Assembly (NCBI RefSeq): GCF_003666685.1
Contig: NZ_RCIZ01000017.1
Span: 1 to 57,396 of the forward strand
DNA length: 57,396 nt
Source: Mesorhizobium sp. YM1C-6-2
Lineage (GTDB): Bacteria > Pseudomonadota > Alphaproteobacteria > Rhizobiales > Rhizobiaceae
Direction of reading: 5' to 3'
Shown here: piece after piece, positions 17,575 to 25,399 of the stretch
Position numbering within the stretch: the first letter of the stretch is position 1
How the letters are laid out: each line of letters opens with the position of its first letter
The notes under the pieces: generated by a model
Told to the model about the DNA's origin: nothing
The model's input: only the letters and a program-made list of their open reading frames with translations
Databases searched by the model: none
Program-made: the position numbers and the translations under genes

Positions 17575-18642
17575 ATGACCTTCGACCCCTCATCCCTTGC
17601 GCAGTCCTGGCCGGCACCGTCGAGGCCGCGCCCTGTCGTCACCTTTGGCGCAGGCTCGATCGTCGGCGATGCGCACTATCCTGCTTACAGGAAAAGCGGC
17701 GTGCCGATCGCCGGCCTCTATGATCCGGATCATGACAAGGCGAAAAAGCTTGCCGATGCCTGGGACGCAGTCGCCTTCAGAACTGTCGAGGAAGCTGTAG
17801 CGGTCGAAGGCGCAATCTTCGATCTCGCCACCCCGCCCGCCGTCCATGCAAAAGTGCTCGAAGCCCTCCCGGATGGTTCCGCCGCGCTGATCCAGAAGCC
17901 CATGGGGAGCGATCTCGCGACGGCAACGGAAATCCTGCGGATCTGCCGGCGGAAAAACCTCACCGCCGCAGTTAATTTCCAGCTTCGCTTCGCGCCCATG
18001 ATGCTGGCGCTGAAAGACGCGATCACCAAGGGTTGGCTCGGCGAAGTCGTCGATTTCGACGTCCTGCTGGCGCTGTCGACGCCCTGGCACCTCTGGGAAT
18101 TCCTGCTAAAGGAGCCGCGCGTCGAAATCGCGCTGCATTCGATCCATTACCTCGACCTGATCCGACAGATTCTCGGTGATCCGCAAGGCGTGCACGCCAA
18201 GACGCTCGGCCATCCCAACCACACCGTCGCCCAGACCCGCACCAGCGCGATCCTCGATTACGGCGGCACCATCCGCTGCAACCTGTCGATCAATCACGAC
18301 CACGCCTTCGGCCGCGACTACCAGGCCTGCGAATTCCGGGTCTGCGGCACCGAGGGCGCCGCCTATCTGAAGCTCGGCGTCAATCTCGACTACCCGCGCG
18401 GCGAGCCGGATATCCTGCAGCTCTATCCGAAAGGCGGAGACGGCTGGGTGGACGTACCGCTGAAAGGCACCTGGTTCCCCGACGGTTTCGTCGGCCGCAT
18501 GGCCAACCTCCAGCGCTTCGTCGCCGGCGAGGACGCAGAACTCATAGGTTCCGTCGAGGACGCCTGGAACACGATGGCGCTCGTCGAGGCGGCGTACCAG
18601 TCGAGTGCAACGCCGGCGACGCCGCTGGCGAGGAGACCGTGA
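17575..18642 (+). CDS. Gfo/Idh/MocA family oxidoreductase
   Basis: The 355-residue product has the N-terminal Rossmann fold ([17 protein letters not shown]) of sugar dehydrogenases using NAD(P). The usual EKP motif is QKP (LIQKPMGSD). [13 protein letters not shown] carries the C-terminal domain His. It could perform the first oxidation of the imported sugar to a lactone, but that is inference. It starts 15 bases after the mutarotase gene and ends overlapping the MaoC gene. Confidence 0.88.
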   Translation: MTFDPSSLAQSWPAPSRPRPVVTFGAGSIVGDAHYPAYRKSGVPIAGLYDPDHDKAKKLADAWDAVAFRTVEEAVAVEGAIFDLATPPAVHAKVLEALPDGSAALIQKPMGSDLATATEILRICRRKNLTAAVNFQLRFAPMMLALKDAITKGWLGEVVDFDVLLALSTPWHLWEFLLKEPRVEIALHSIHYLDLIRQILGDPQGVHAKTLGHPNHTVAQTRTSAILDYGGTIRCNLSINHDHAFGRDYQACEFRVCGTEGAAYLKLGVNLDYPRGEPDILQLYPKGGDGWVDVPLKGTWFPDGFVGRMANLQRFVAGEDAELIGSVEDAWNTMALVEAAYQSSATPATPLARRP

Positions 18643-19091
18643 TGGAACAGACCACGTACTTCGAGGACTACGAGATCGGCGCCGGCCGCACGACCTTCGG
18701 CCGCACCATCACCGAGACGGACTTCATCGTCCATGCCGGGCACACCGGCGACTTCTTCCCGCACCACATGGATGTCGAGTTCATGAAGGCCAGCGAGTTC
18801 GGCCAGCGCATCGCGCATGGCACCATGGTGTTCGCCATCGGCGTCGGACTGACGGCGAATGTCGTGAACCCGGTCGCCTTCTCCTACGGCTACGATCGCC
18901 TGCGCTTCATCAAGCCGGTGTTCATCGGCGACACGATCAAGACCAAGACGACGATATCCGCCAAGGAAGATGACCCCAAGCGCCCGCGCCACGGCCGCGT
19001 GATCGAGCGGGTCGAGGTCATCAACCAGCGCGGCGAGGTCGTGCTGGCGACGGACCACATCTACATCGTCGAGCGCCGGCCGGAAAAATAG
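18642..19091 (+). CDS. MaoC-family dehydratase
   Basis: The 149-residue hot-dog protein has the intact hydratase motif DFFPHH (Asp37, His42) and the block [20 protein letters not shown] shared with the protein at 3222. The ATG at 18642 overlaps the previous stop (TGATG) with GGAG six bases upstream. Family members hydrate or dehydrate enoyl-CoA-type substrates. Its presence in a sugar-acid operon together with a CoA transferase in operon 1 suggests a shared branch of the pathway. Confidence 0.88.
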   Translation: MEQTTYFEDYEIGAGRTTFGRTITETDFIVHAGHTGDFFPHHMDVEFMKASEFGQRIAHGTMVFAIGVGLTANVVNPVAFSYGYDRLRFIKPVFIGDTIKTKTTISAKEDDPKRPRHGRVIERVEVINQRGEVVLATDHIYIVERRPEK

Positions 19092-19108
19092 GGTGCTAGC
19101 GACCAGCG

Positions 19109-19125
19109 CGCCGCCAACGGCGGCG
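19109..19125 (+). other. hairpin between MaoC and SDR genes
   Basis: A perfect 7-bp stem CGCCGCC, loop AAC, GGCGGCG lies in the 68-bp gap. With no T-run it is likely a processing or stability element rather than a terminator. Confidence 0.45.
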
Positions 19126-19159
19126 TGACAACGAAACATTCGAACCGACAGGACAAGCC

Positions 19160-19891
19160 GTGACCGACCTCACCGGAAAGACCGTTCTCGTCACCGCCGC
19201 CGCGCAGGGCATCGGCCGCGCCACCACGCTTGCTTTCGCCAGGAGCGGCGCCAAGGTTGTCGCCACTGACGTGAATCTCGAAAAGCTGAACGAGATCGGC
19301 TCCGAACCCAACATCACGACCGGCAAGCTCGATGTGCTTTCCGACGATGCGGTCAAGGCCTTCGTCGGCGGCGTCGGCCAGGTGGATGTGCTGGCCAACT
19401 GCGCAGGCTTCGTGCATGCCGGCAACATCCTCGAGATGAAGGACGAGGACTTCGACTTCGCGATGAACCTCAACGTGCGCTCGATGATCCGTACCATTCG
19501 GGCCGTCCTGCCGGGCATGCTGGAGCACGGCGATGGCGCGATCGTCAACATCGCTTCCGTCGCCGGCAGCGTGAAAGGCGTGCCGAACCGTTTCGCCTAC
19601 GGCGTCTCGAAAGCAGCCGTCGTCGGGCTCACGAAGGCGGTCGCCGCCGATTACGTAGCCAGGAATATCCGCTGCAACTGCATCTGCCCCGGTACGGTCG
19701 AAAGCCCTTCGCTCGACGACCGTTTGCGCGCGCAGGGCGACTACGAAGCTGCCCGCAAGGCCTTCATTGCGCGCCAGCCGATCGGGCGCATCGGGACGCC
19801 GGAGGAGATCGCGGACCTCGCCGTGTACCTCGGCGGAGCAACCTACACGACAGGACAGGCCTACAATATCGACGGCGGCTGGACGATCTGA
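19160..19891 (+). CDS. SDR oxidoreductase, likely 2-keto-3-deoxy-L-fuconate dehydrogenase
   Basis: The 243-residue classical SDR has TAAAQGIG as the glycine-rich loop (first Gly replaced by Ala), TDVN after beta-2 (an Asp that favours NAD), NCAG, catalytic Ser in IASVAG and YxxxK in YGVSK. ICPGTVESPSLDDRL and the overall pattern resemble the DHRS6-like dehydrogenases that oxidise 2-keto-3-deoxy-L-fuconate in Xanthomonas-type fucose catabolism. The start is GTG with AGGA upstream. The neighbouring fuconate dehydratase supports the assignment; function is not proven. Confidence 0.85.
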   Translation: MTDLTGKTVLVTAAAQGIGRATTLAFARSGAKVVATDVNLEKLNEIGSEPNITTGKLDVLSDDAVKAFVGGVGQVDVLANCAGFVHAGNILEMKDEDFDFAMNLNVRSMIRTIRAVLPGMLEHGDGAIVNIASVAGSVKGVPNRFAYGVSKAAVVGLTKAVAADYVARNIRCNCICPGTVESPSLDDRLRAQGDYEAARKAFIARQPIGRIGTPEEIADLAVYLGGATYTTGQAYNIDGGWTI

Positions 19892-19938
19892 CGATCGGTC
19901 GAGTCGATGCAACGTTACCGACAATCAGGGCTCCTCCC

Positions 19939-21216
19939 ATGACCCGCATCACCGACATACGCGTATTCGACCTTCGCTTCCCGACCTCGCAGCATCTCGA
20001 CGGGTCGGACGCCATGAACCCGGATCCGGACTATTCGGCAGCCTATGTCATCCTCGACACAGACCGCGAAGGCTTGGCGGGTCACGGCCTGACCTTCACC
20101 ATCGGGCGCGGCAACGAGATCTGTTGCGCCGCCATCGAGGCGATGCGCCATCTGGTGGTAGGCCAGGACCTCGAGCGGATGAAGGAGAATCCCGGAAAAT
20201 TCTGGCGGCACCTCACAGGCGACAGCCAGCTGCGCTGGATCGGCCCCGACAAGGGCGCGATGCATCTTGCCGTCGGCGCCGTGGTCAACGCCTTCTGGGA
20301 CCTTTGGGCCAAGGAAGCGAGCAAGCCGGTCTGGCGGCTGGTCGCCGACATGACGCCGGAACAGATCGTCGACATCGTCGACTTCCGCTACCTGACCGAC
20401 GCCATCACGCGCGAGGAAGCGCTGGCGATCCTCAGGAAGGCTGAAGCAGGCAAGGCCGCGCGTATCGCCACGCTCGAGCGCGAAGGCTACGCTTGCTACA
20501 CCACATCCGCCGGCTGGCTCGGCTATGACGACGACAAGCTGCGCCGTCTTTGCAAGGAGGCCATCGATGCCGGCTTCAACCACGTCAAGATGAAGGTCGG
20601 CCGCGACCTCGCCGACGACATCCGCCGCCTCACCATAGCACGCGAAGTGATCGGTCCCGACCGCTACCTGATGATCGACGCCAACCAGGTCTGGGAGGTT
20701 GGCCAGGCGATCGACTGGCTGAAGGAACTCGTCTTCGCAAAGCCGTTCTTCATCGAGGAGCCGACCAACCCTGATGACGTCGCCGGCCACAAGAAGATCC
20801 GTCAGGCTGTTGCGCCGATGAAGGTCGCGACCGGTGAGATGTGCCAGAACCGCATCATGTTCAAGCAGTTCATTGCGGAAGGCGCGATCGACATCGTGCA
20901 GATCGATTCCTGCCGCATGGGCGGGCTGAACGAGGTGCTCTCTGTGCTGTTGCTGGCGGCGAAGTACAACCTGCCTGTCTGGCCGCATGCCGGGGGCGTG
21001 GGCTTGTGCGAATATGTGCAGCATTTGTCGATGATCGATTATGTCGCCGTGTCGGGCACCAAGGAAGGCAGGGTGATCGAATATGTCGACCATCTGCACG
21101 AGCACTTCATCGAGCCCTGCGTCATCGACAACGCGGCCTATATGCCGCCAAAGGCACCGGGCTTCTCCATCGAGATGAAGCCGGCCTCAATTGCGGCCAA
21201 CACGTTCCGCGGATGA
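19939..21216 (+). CDS. L-fuconate dehydratase
   Basis: The 425-residue product converts L-fuconate to 2-keto-3-deoxy-L-fuconate. It has the length and residue set of the fuconate dehydratase branch of the enolase superfamily: KMKVGRD (KxK), metal ligands in MIDANQ, IEEPTNPDD and ATGEMCQNR, His in WPHAGGVGLCEYVQ, and the late Glu in GRVIEYVDHLHEHF. The N-terminal DIRVFDLRFPTSQHLDGSDA is characteristic. It is the last gene of operon 2. No dedicated FAH-type hydrolase for the final cleavage is seen in the window. Confidence 0.93.
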   Translation: MTRITDIRVFDLRFPTSQHLDGSDAMNPDPDYSAAYVILDTDREGLAGHGLTFTIGRGNEICCAAIEAMRHLVVGQDLERMKENPGKFWRHLTGDSQLRWIGPDKGAMHLAVGAVVNAFWDLWAKEASKPVWRLVADMTPEQIVDIVDFRYLTDAITREEALAILRKAEAGKAARIATLEREGYACYTTSAGWLGYDDDKLRRLCKEAIDAGFNHVKMKVGRDLADDIRRLTIAREVIGPDRYLMIDANQVWEVGQAIDWLKELVFAKPFFIEEPTNPDDVAGHKKIRQAVAPMKVATGEMCQNRIMFKQFIAEGAIDIVQIDSCRMGGLNEVLSVLLLAAKYNLPVWPHAGGVGLCEYVQHLSMIDYVAVSGTKEGRVIEYVDHLHEHFIEPCVIDNAAYMPPKAPGFSIEMKPASIAANTFRG

Positions 21217-21588
21217 TGGTCTGATAGCAGGCAGTTGCGAGCTCACTGAGAGCAGGCGCAAATCAGTACGGTCCTGTCGCAAGCGGTGTTTTGGGTCGCA
21301 ACGCGAAGCTTCCGTGCGGGCGATCAGACGGCAAGGATCCCGAACTGCTCGGCGGTTGAAGGGCGTGGATTGTAGGCAAACTCGCTTGTCGTTTGCGCAT
21401 CAAGTAACGATCTCGACGCCGGAGAGGATGATTTCGGCGGTTACCGGGCGATGTCACACGCCCGATAGGACAATCGCGTGTGAGGAGATTTTCGGCCCGG
21501 TCCTTGGCGTCCTGCCCGCAAAGGGGATGACCCGACCTTAGCCCTTGCTTGCGATAGAACCTAAACGCCTATTTTTACTGCAGAATTT
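21217..21588. other. degenerate intergenic region before the att site
   Basis: No intact gene is visible. The region shows short disconnected coding-like stretches, of which only the aldehyde dehydrogenase scrap at 21464-21541 is recognisable. It separates the fuconate operon from the tRNA-Phe fragment. Confidence 0.5.
21464..21541 (+). pseudogene. scrap of an aldehyde dehydrogenase
   Basis: About 25 residues (DRTIACEEIFGPVLGVLPAK) resemble the conserved C-terminal ALDH block with EEIFGPV, including the glutamate-phenylalanine pair that binds NAD ribose. Neither the catalytic Cys/Glu regions nor the rest of the protein is present. It fits a lost aldehyde dehydrogenase (for example lactaldehyde dehydrogenase), but so short a match could be chance. 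Confidence 0.4.
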
Positions 21589-21636
21589 TGGTGCCCAGGG
21601 CCGGAATCGAACCAGCGACACGCGGATTTTCAGTCC
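21589..21636 (-). other. att site: 3' fragment of tRNA-Phe
   Basis: Read on the minus strand, 48 bases run from the 3' part of the anticodon 5' stem through CTGAAAA (GAA anticodon loop), the T-arm GGTTCGATTCC and acceptor end to CCA. The 5' half of the tRNA is absent: after GGACTG the sequence upstream is unrelated. This is the expected duplicated attachment core left when an element integrates into a tRNA 3' end. The complete tRNA-Phe should lie at the far end of the island, beyond the window. Confidence 0.85.
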
Positions 21637-21713
21637 TAGCATAAGCCTTGCGGCGTAAGGCGTTGCGCCAGCTATGTCGCGTTTATGTCGCGGGTAGGCG
21701 CGTAGAGAGATTG

Positions 21714-21935
21714 CTATTCAGGCCGATCGCCGCTCGCTCCAGGTCGTTTGGCGACCATGGCCACGACCATGGCGCCGACCCATCCCACGAGCACTGACAT
21801 GTAGGCTGTCTGACCACCATTATTACGAAAAAGGAGATATCCGACGCCGGCAGCCAGTACGGTGGGGACAATCATCCCGATCACTCGTTCTTTGAGGGTT
21901 ACCGGCCCTCTGGCCTTCATTTTCCAACGACTCAT
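21714..21935 (-). CDS. small two-TM membrane protein next to integrase
   Basis: The 73-residue product starts with a basic stretch (MSRWKMKARG) and has two hydrophobic segments, about residues 16-35 and 43-60. Its ATG lies one base after the integrase stop (TAAGATG), so it is co-transcribed and probably coupled. It is not recognised. A superinfection-exclusion or lysogenic conversion role would fit such a position, but the sequence shows nothing specific. Confidence 0.6.
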   Translation of the reverse strand: MSRWKMKARGPVTLKERVIGMIVPTVLAAGVGYLLFRNNGGQTAYMSVLVGWVGAMVVAMVAKRPGASGDRPE

Positions 21936-21936
21936 C

Positions 21937-23175
21937 TTAAGCAAGTAACGCTCGCTCTGCGGCCGCCAATTCGCCAGCGTCATCACCGCGCGGGAAGAGG
22001 TGGCCATAGACGTCCATCGTCATGACGATCGTCGCGTGCCCAAGCCTCTCCTGCACGACCTTCGCCGGCAGCCCCAGGCCGCCGTCCTGGGGCCGGTTGA
22101 TGCACCATGAGGCGTAGAAGTGCCTCAGCGCATGCATGCCCGTGTAGCGGGCCCGCATGACCGGCTTGCCGTCTTTGTCGACCTCGCCTGTTGGATCGGC
22201 GACGCCGGCCTTAATCTGCACCGGGATGAGCCCGCGGTTGATGATGTTCGCCAGCGACTCGACCTTGCCCTGGCCATTCGGGAAAACGAGATAGAGCTCT
22301 TTCACCGGTTCCCCGTCGGTACCGGTGACGCCCGTCTCTCGACGAGGGCAGGCCAGTTTCCATTCCTTCAGCGTATTGATGACGAGGGGAGGGACAGGGA
22401 CGGCCCGCTCGCCGGCCTCGGACTTGGGCTGCCCGATCTCATTGAAGCGATCGGCACGCTGGTGCACGCGGATCTCGCTCCGGTCCGGGTCGACGTCCAG
22501 CCACCGCAATCCGCGCAACTCAGAGGCGCGCATGCCGGTAAAGATCGCCGTGAGCAGGAGAGGGCGCCAGCGGCCCTCCAGGGCGCCGACAATGGCCTTG
22601 ACCTCGGCCGGGGTCGGAATATCCACGCCAACCTTCAGCTTGCCTTTCCGGCGCCGCTCCTGCCGGCGTTCTTTACCCTTGGTGCGAGCACGGCTCTTCT
22701 CCCGGACGGCGTTGCGGATGACGAGGCCGCGCTCCTGCGCATCGGCGAGGAGCGATCCCAGGCTGACGAGCACCTTGCGCACCATCGCAGGTGAGCGGCC
22801 TTGCTCGCGCAGCTTGTCCTCGAACGATCGAGCGGTTGGCACGGTCATCTTCGAAAGCAGCGTACCGCCGATCAGTGGGACAATGTGCAAGTCGAGATGC
22901 TGGCGGTACTGGTCCAGCGTCGAACGCTCGAGCCCGTTGTCGGCGCAGGAAGCCAGCCAGAACTTCCCGGCGGTCGCGATGGTCGCGCTGTCGCTATCAG
23001 CGACGTGCACGCCCTCTCTGACCTCGACAGAGGCTGTGGCCGCGAATGCGTCGGCGAGCTTCTTCATCTTGAACGTCTTCAGCCGGCGCACGCCCTTGGC
23101 GTCGACATAGTCGACCACCCATGCCGACTTTTCGGCACCCGTCGCGTCGGTCCATGCGCGCTTGCGGACGCTCAT
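21937..23175 (-). CDS. phage tyrosine-type site-specific integrase
   Basis: The 412-residue product integrates and excises the prophage at tRNA-Phe. Residues 1-60 form an arm-binding-like domain (WVVDYVDAKGVRRLKTF), 65-160 the SAM-like core-binding domain, and 190-400 the catalytic domain with Arg216 (GMRASEL), His348/Arg351 (HALRHF), His380 (ERLGH) and nucleophile Tyr390 (MDVYGH). All catalytic residues are present. It is ATGA-coupled downstream of the ribbon-helix-helix gene and lies about 300 bp from its att site. Confidence 0.95.
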   Translation of the reverse strand: MSVRKRAWTDATGAEKSAWVVDYVDAKGVRRLKTFKMKKLADAFAATASVEVREGVHVADSDSATIATAGKFWLASCADNGLERSTLDQYRQHLDLHIVPLIGGTLLSKMTVPTARSFEDKLREQGRSPAMVRKVLVSLGSLLADAQERGLVIRNAVREKSRARTKGKERRQERRRKGKLKVGVDIPTPAEVKAIVGALEGRWRPLLLTAIFTGMRASELRGLRWLDVDPDRSEIRVHQRADRFNEIGQPKSEAGERAVPVPPLVINTLKEWKLACPRRETGVTGTDGEPVKELYLVFPNGQGKVESLANIINRGLIPVQIKAGVADPTGEVDKDGKPVMRARYTGMHALRHFYASWCINRPQDGGLGLPAKVVQERLGHATIVMTMDVYGHLFPRGDDAGELAAAERALLA

Positions 23176-23678
23176 TTGGGCGGTTCCTCAGCAAGCGTTC
23201 GCCGAACTTCCTGAAGAAAGGGATCATCTCGTGCAGGCGACTTTTTGTGGAGATCGACAAGGCGGTTCAACCCATGGTCGTCGCCTTCCGCGGCGCGGTC
23301 GAGAGCATCGAATATGCTGAGCAAAAACTTTTGTAGAGTCGCGATGTTTTCCCGCATTGCCTGTTTGGTCTCCTCTTGAAGCGAAATCATTTCGTCCTTC
23401 AGTCGGATGACCTCTTGGTTTTGACGGGTAATCTCAGCAAAATTTTCGCGTGCAGCACGTAGAACGGTGAGTTCCTCCTCCTGCTCTGCGATCTGCTTTT
23501 TTGCACGATCCAAATCAGCGGAAACGATCCGAGCTCGAGAATCGTCGTTCACACTCTCGTAGAGGCGACTCACGATTTCGGCGGTCATGCTCCGCTCATT
23601 GAGATCTGCATGCGCCTCAATGCGCTGCTTCAGGTCCTGCGGAATGCGCAGACGGAAATGTAAATCTTCACGAGCCAT
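23172..23678 (-). CDS. Arc-like ribbon-helix-helix protein with coiled coil
   Basis: The 168-residue product begins with an Arc/MetJ-type domain (DLHFRLRIPQDLKQRIEAHA, then ERSMTAEIVSRLYESV), residues 1-50. A long Glu/Lys/Gln-rich coiled coil follows (about 60-125), and the C-terminus is acidic-basic and soluble. ATG 23678 has GGTGGGG upstream; the longer frame runs through the operator region and is not protein-like. It overlaps the integrase start by ATGA and is divergent from 23799, so it is the probable repressor or excision regulator acting on the repeats at 23688-23757. Confidence 0.75.
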   Translation of the reverse strand: MAREDLHFRLRIPQDLKQRIEAHADLNERSMTAEIVSRLYESVNDDSRARIVSADLDRAKKQIAEQEEELTVLRAARENFAEITRQNQEVIRLKDEMISLQEETKQAMRENIATLQKFLLSIFDALDRAAEGDDHGLNRLVDLHKKSPARDDPFLQEVRRTLAEEPPK

Positions 23679-23687
23679 GCCCCACCA

Positions 23688-23757
23688 ATGCCACACAAAG
23701 TGGTTGACGGCTATGCCGCACGTATGCCACACCGTCAATGCCACACCGATGACGCAC
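23688..23757. promoter_or_regulatory. operator array with 25-bp period
   Basis: The motif ATGCC(A/G)CAC occurs at 23688, 23713, 23724 and 23738, with a variant ATGACGCAC at 23749. Steps are 25, 11, 14 and 11 bp, so the array is three 25-bp units, two of which contain a pair of motifs 11 bp (about one helical turn) apart. It fills the region between the divergent regulator and HTH genes. Ribbon-helix-helix dimers typically bind tandem sites at such spacing. Confidence 0.65.
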
Positions 23758-23798
23758 AAACAAGCGCGCCCTTCGAGCTTGGTTACGGAAGGATGGAC

Positions 23799-23987
23799 AT
23801 GAACGGAGACAAGGAACTTGATCTGGTCTGGGGAGTGCAGGCGATCGCCGACATAATTGGCCGCTCGTATCAGCAGACCTACCACATGATCACGACCGGC
23901 AAGCTGCCGATGGTGAAGCAGATCGGCGAGCGCTACGTTGTTAGCCGCGGCAAGCTGATCGCGTTCTTCATGGAAGGCGCCGCATGA
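23799..23987 (+). CDS. small HTH DNA-binding protein (excisionase-like)
   Basis: The 62-residue product has one MerR/HTH_17-like helix-turn-helix: LVWGVQAIADIIGRSYQQTY, then GKLPMVKQIGERYVVSRGKL, the recognition helix and wing of excisionase/AlpA-type proteins. ATG 23799 has GGAAGG six bases upstream; ATG 23793 is an alternative. It is the first rightward gene beyond the operator array and overlaps the next gene by ATGA. It may act as excisionase or as an early regulator. Confidence 0.75.
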   Translation: MNGDKELDLVWGVQAIADIIGRSYQQTYHMITTGKLPMVKQIGERYVVSRGKLIAFFMEGAA

Positions 23988-24193
23988 GGTCCAGTCGTGC
24001 TGCCGCTCGTAAGGCGAAAGCAGCAGCAAAAAAGCGGGCCGCGTCCCTTGCGACCAGGAAGTTCGCTTTCGAGGACATGATTAACGGCGATCCCATGTGC
24101 AAACTCGCCGATCTAAAGGTCGTCCGCCATTACCTGCGGTTTGTCGACGATTTCGAGAAGGATGCCGTCTACGCGTCGACAATCGATGTTTAG
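23984..24193 (+). CDS. N-terminal part of a TAG-interrupted putative replication initiator
   Basis: The 69-codon frame has an Arg/Lys/Ala-rich basic start, then FAFEDMINGDPMCKLADLKVVRHYLRFVDDFEKDAVYAS. It ends at TAG 24191-24193. The same frame stays open after the TAG without interruption into the downstream ORF, and the first residues there (ATTGLPPAAITSSRARLRRL) look like the recognition helices of a winged HTH. I infer one 255-residue gene broken by an amber codon, rather than two genes. A natural short product cannot be excluded. Confidence 0.6.
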   Translation: MRSSRAAARKAKAAAKKRAASLATRKFAFEDMINGDPMCKLADLKVVRHYLRFVDDFEKDAVYASTIDV

Positions 24194-24241
24194 GCGACAA
24201 CTGGCCTACCTCCGGCGGCGATCACATCTTCACGGGCTCGG

Positions 24242-24751
24242 TTGAGGCGTCTCGGCCACTTCGTCCTTGATGGGAAGACAGAGGTCGGGATCGACAAGTT
24301 CAAGTTGAGCTTCGCTCGCCAAAATCTGATCATCGACCACGTCGAGATGACGCGTCAGGAGCTTCTCGAACGTGACGAGGAGCGCAAGCGGAAGCAGCGC
24401 GAAAAGCGGTCCTCCCAGCGCGATCCTGTGATTTCACCAGATGAAGTCACAAAGCCTGTTTGTGATTTCACCGGGCAGGGGGACGTGATTTCACCTACTA
24501 GGGACAATCTCCTAGAAGAACTCCTAGAAAGCTTTAACTCTGAAGAAGGGGAGACCCTAAAGGAGCACACTGAGGTAGCAGGTGATGCACCGTTCCCTGC
24601 TCCACAGGAAGAGGCAGACGCCCGCCTGTTGATCATCAGGTTGCTGGAGGGGAAGAGGCCTTCACCGGCTCAGGTGTTGTTCCTGCAGCACAAGCTGATG
24701 GCTGGCGACCTGCGCCAAAGCCACATCGACCGACTGGAGGACGCGGCGTGA
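24242..24751 (+). CDS. C-terminal part of putative O-like replication initiator
   Basis: The open frame continues from the upstream TAG at 24191; the first usable start is TTG 24242, without a good ribosome site. The product (169 residues) has a winged-HTH-like beginning, a highly charged linker (ELLERDEERKRKQREKRSSQ), an acidic region and a folded-looking C-terminus with GKRPSPAQVLFLQHKLMAG. The DNA of the linker carries three palindromic 11-mers. An initiator gene with internal iterons is the lambda O arrangement. Function is inferred from this architecture only. Confidence 0.5.
   Translation: MRRLGHFVLDGKTEVGIDKFKLSFARQNLIIDHVEMTRQELLERDEERKRKQREKRSSQRDPVISPDEVTKPVCDFTGQGDVISPTRDNLLEELLESFNSEEGETLKEHTEVAGDAPFPAPQEEADARLLIIRLLEGKRPSPAQVLFLQHKLMAGDLRQSHIDRLEDAA
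24428..24495. repeat. three GTGATTTCACC repeats, possible phage origin
   Basis: Identical 11-mers at 24428-24438, 24462-24472 and 24485-24495 contain the inverted repeat GTGA-TT-TCAC. The first and third are read in one codon phase (V-I-S-P), the second in another (C-D-F-T), so protein repetition cannot explain them. A related GTCAC lies between the first two. The following 60 bases (CTCCTAGAA twice, then AGCTTTAACTC) are richer in A+T than the neighbourhood. Confidence 0.55.
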
Positions 24752-24966
24752 AGCGCGAACGCGACCAGCCGGACCTTCTGTCGTGGGTGCCGCCAGTGTC
24801 GGCGCTGCCGTCGGCGACGATCCACGACCTCCTGCCTGAAATCCTCATGGCCGCCTGGCGAAAGCGCGGAACCAAGCCGGCCATCCACAACGCCCGCATC
24901 CTCGAGTTGCGGCGCGCAATGACCCTCAAATGCCGAAACGGAGAAGCGCATGACAACATTTGTTGA
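24748..24966 (+). CDS. hypothetical phage early protein
   Basis: The GTG start overlaps the preceding stop (GTGA). The 72-residue product is charged and soluble (MKRERDQPDLLSWVPPVSAL..., LPEILMAAWRKRGTKPAIHN) with no motif I recognise. It overlaps the start of the next gene by 17 bases. Its position right after the putative initiator resembles that of a small replication partner, but nothing else supports this. Confidence 0.6.
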   Translation: MKRERDQPDLLSWVPPVSALPSATIHDLLPEILMAAWRKRGTKPAIHNARILELRRAMTLKCRNGEAHDNIC

Positions 24967-25399
24967 CATCAAGCCTGGGCAATGGGTGCTGGCTTGGCAG
25001 CCGACCGCCTTCTTGGCCGGTGAACACGAGATGGCAGAGGCCTTGGAAGGTCTGAGATTTGGTGGCGCCGGCTGGACCTACGTCAAGGCCGGTGACCTGT
25101 TCGCCGTTCACCAAATTACGAAGGTGATGCCGAAGACGTACAAGGCCATGCCTTATGCGGACGGGACCGAAGATGGTTCGGAAGTGCGCGATTACCGTGC
25201 AGCGGTCATTGCCGCCTCAGCCAATTGGGCAGAGATCATCCGGCTGTGCGACACGCTGTTCGCAATCGGGCGGGAGGCTGATGACGCGATAGAGGCCGAA
25301 GCCGCTCGCCTGATCGCGCCGTTCGAGAAGGCCACTCGCGAAGCTGCCGTTGCCAAAGTCAGAGCGGCGTTGCCGCATCACTTCGGAGGCGCGGCATGA
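24950..25399 (+). CDS. hypothetical phage early protein
   Basis: The 149-residue product is not recognised. It begins MTTFVDIKPGQWVLAWQPTA, has a beta-rich first half and an acidic, alanine-rich helical second half (AREADDAIEAEAAR-type). No signal peptide or membrane segment. GGAGAAGC precedes the ATG. It is ATGA-coupled to the RNase H gene, so it is part of the early operon. Confidence 0.65.
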   Translation: MTTFVDIKPGQWVLAWQPTAFLAGEHEMAEALEGLRFGGAGWTYVKAGDLFAVHQITKVMPKTYKAMPYADGTEDGSEVRDYRAAVIAASANWAEIIRLCDTLFAIGREADDAIEAEAARLIAPFEKATREAAVAKVRAALPHHFGGAA

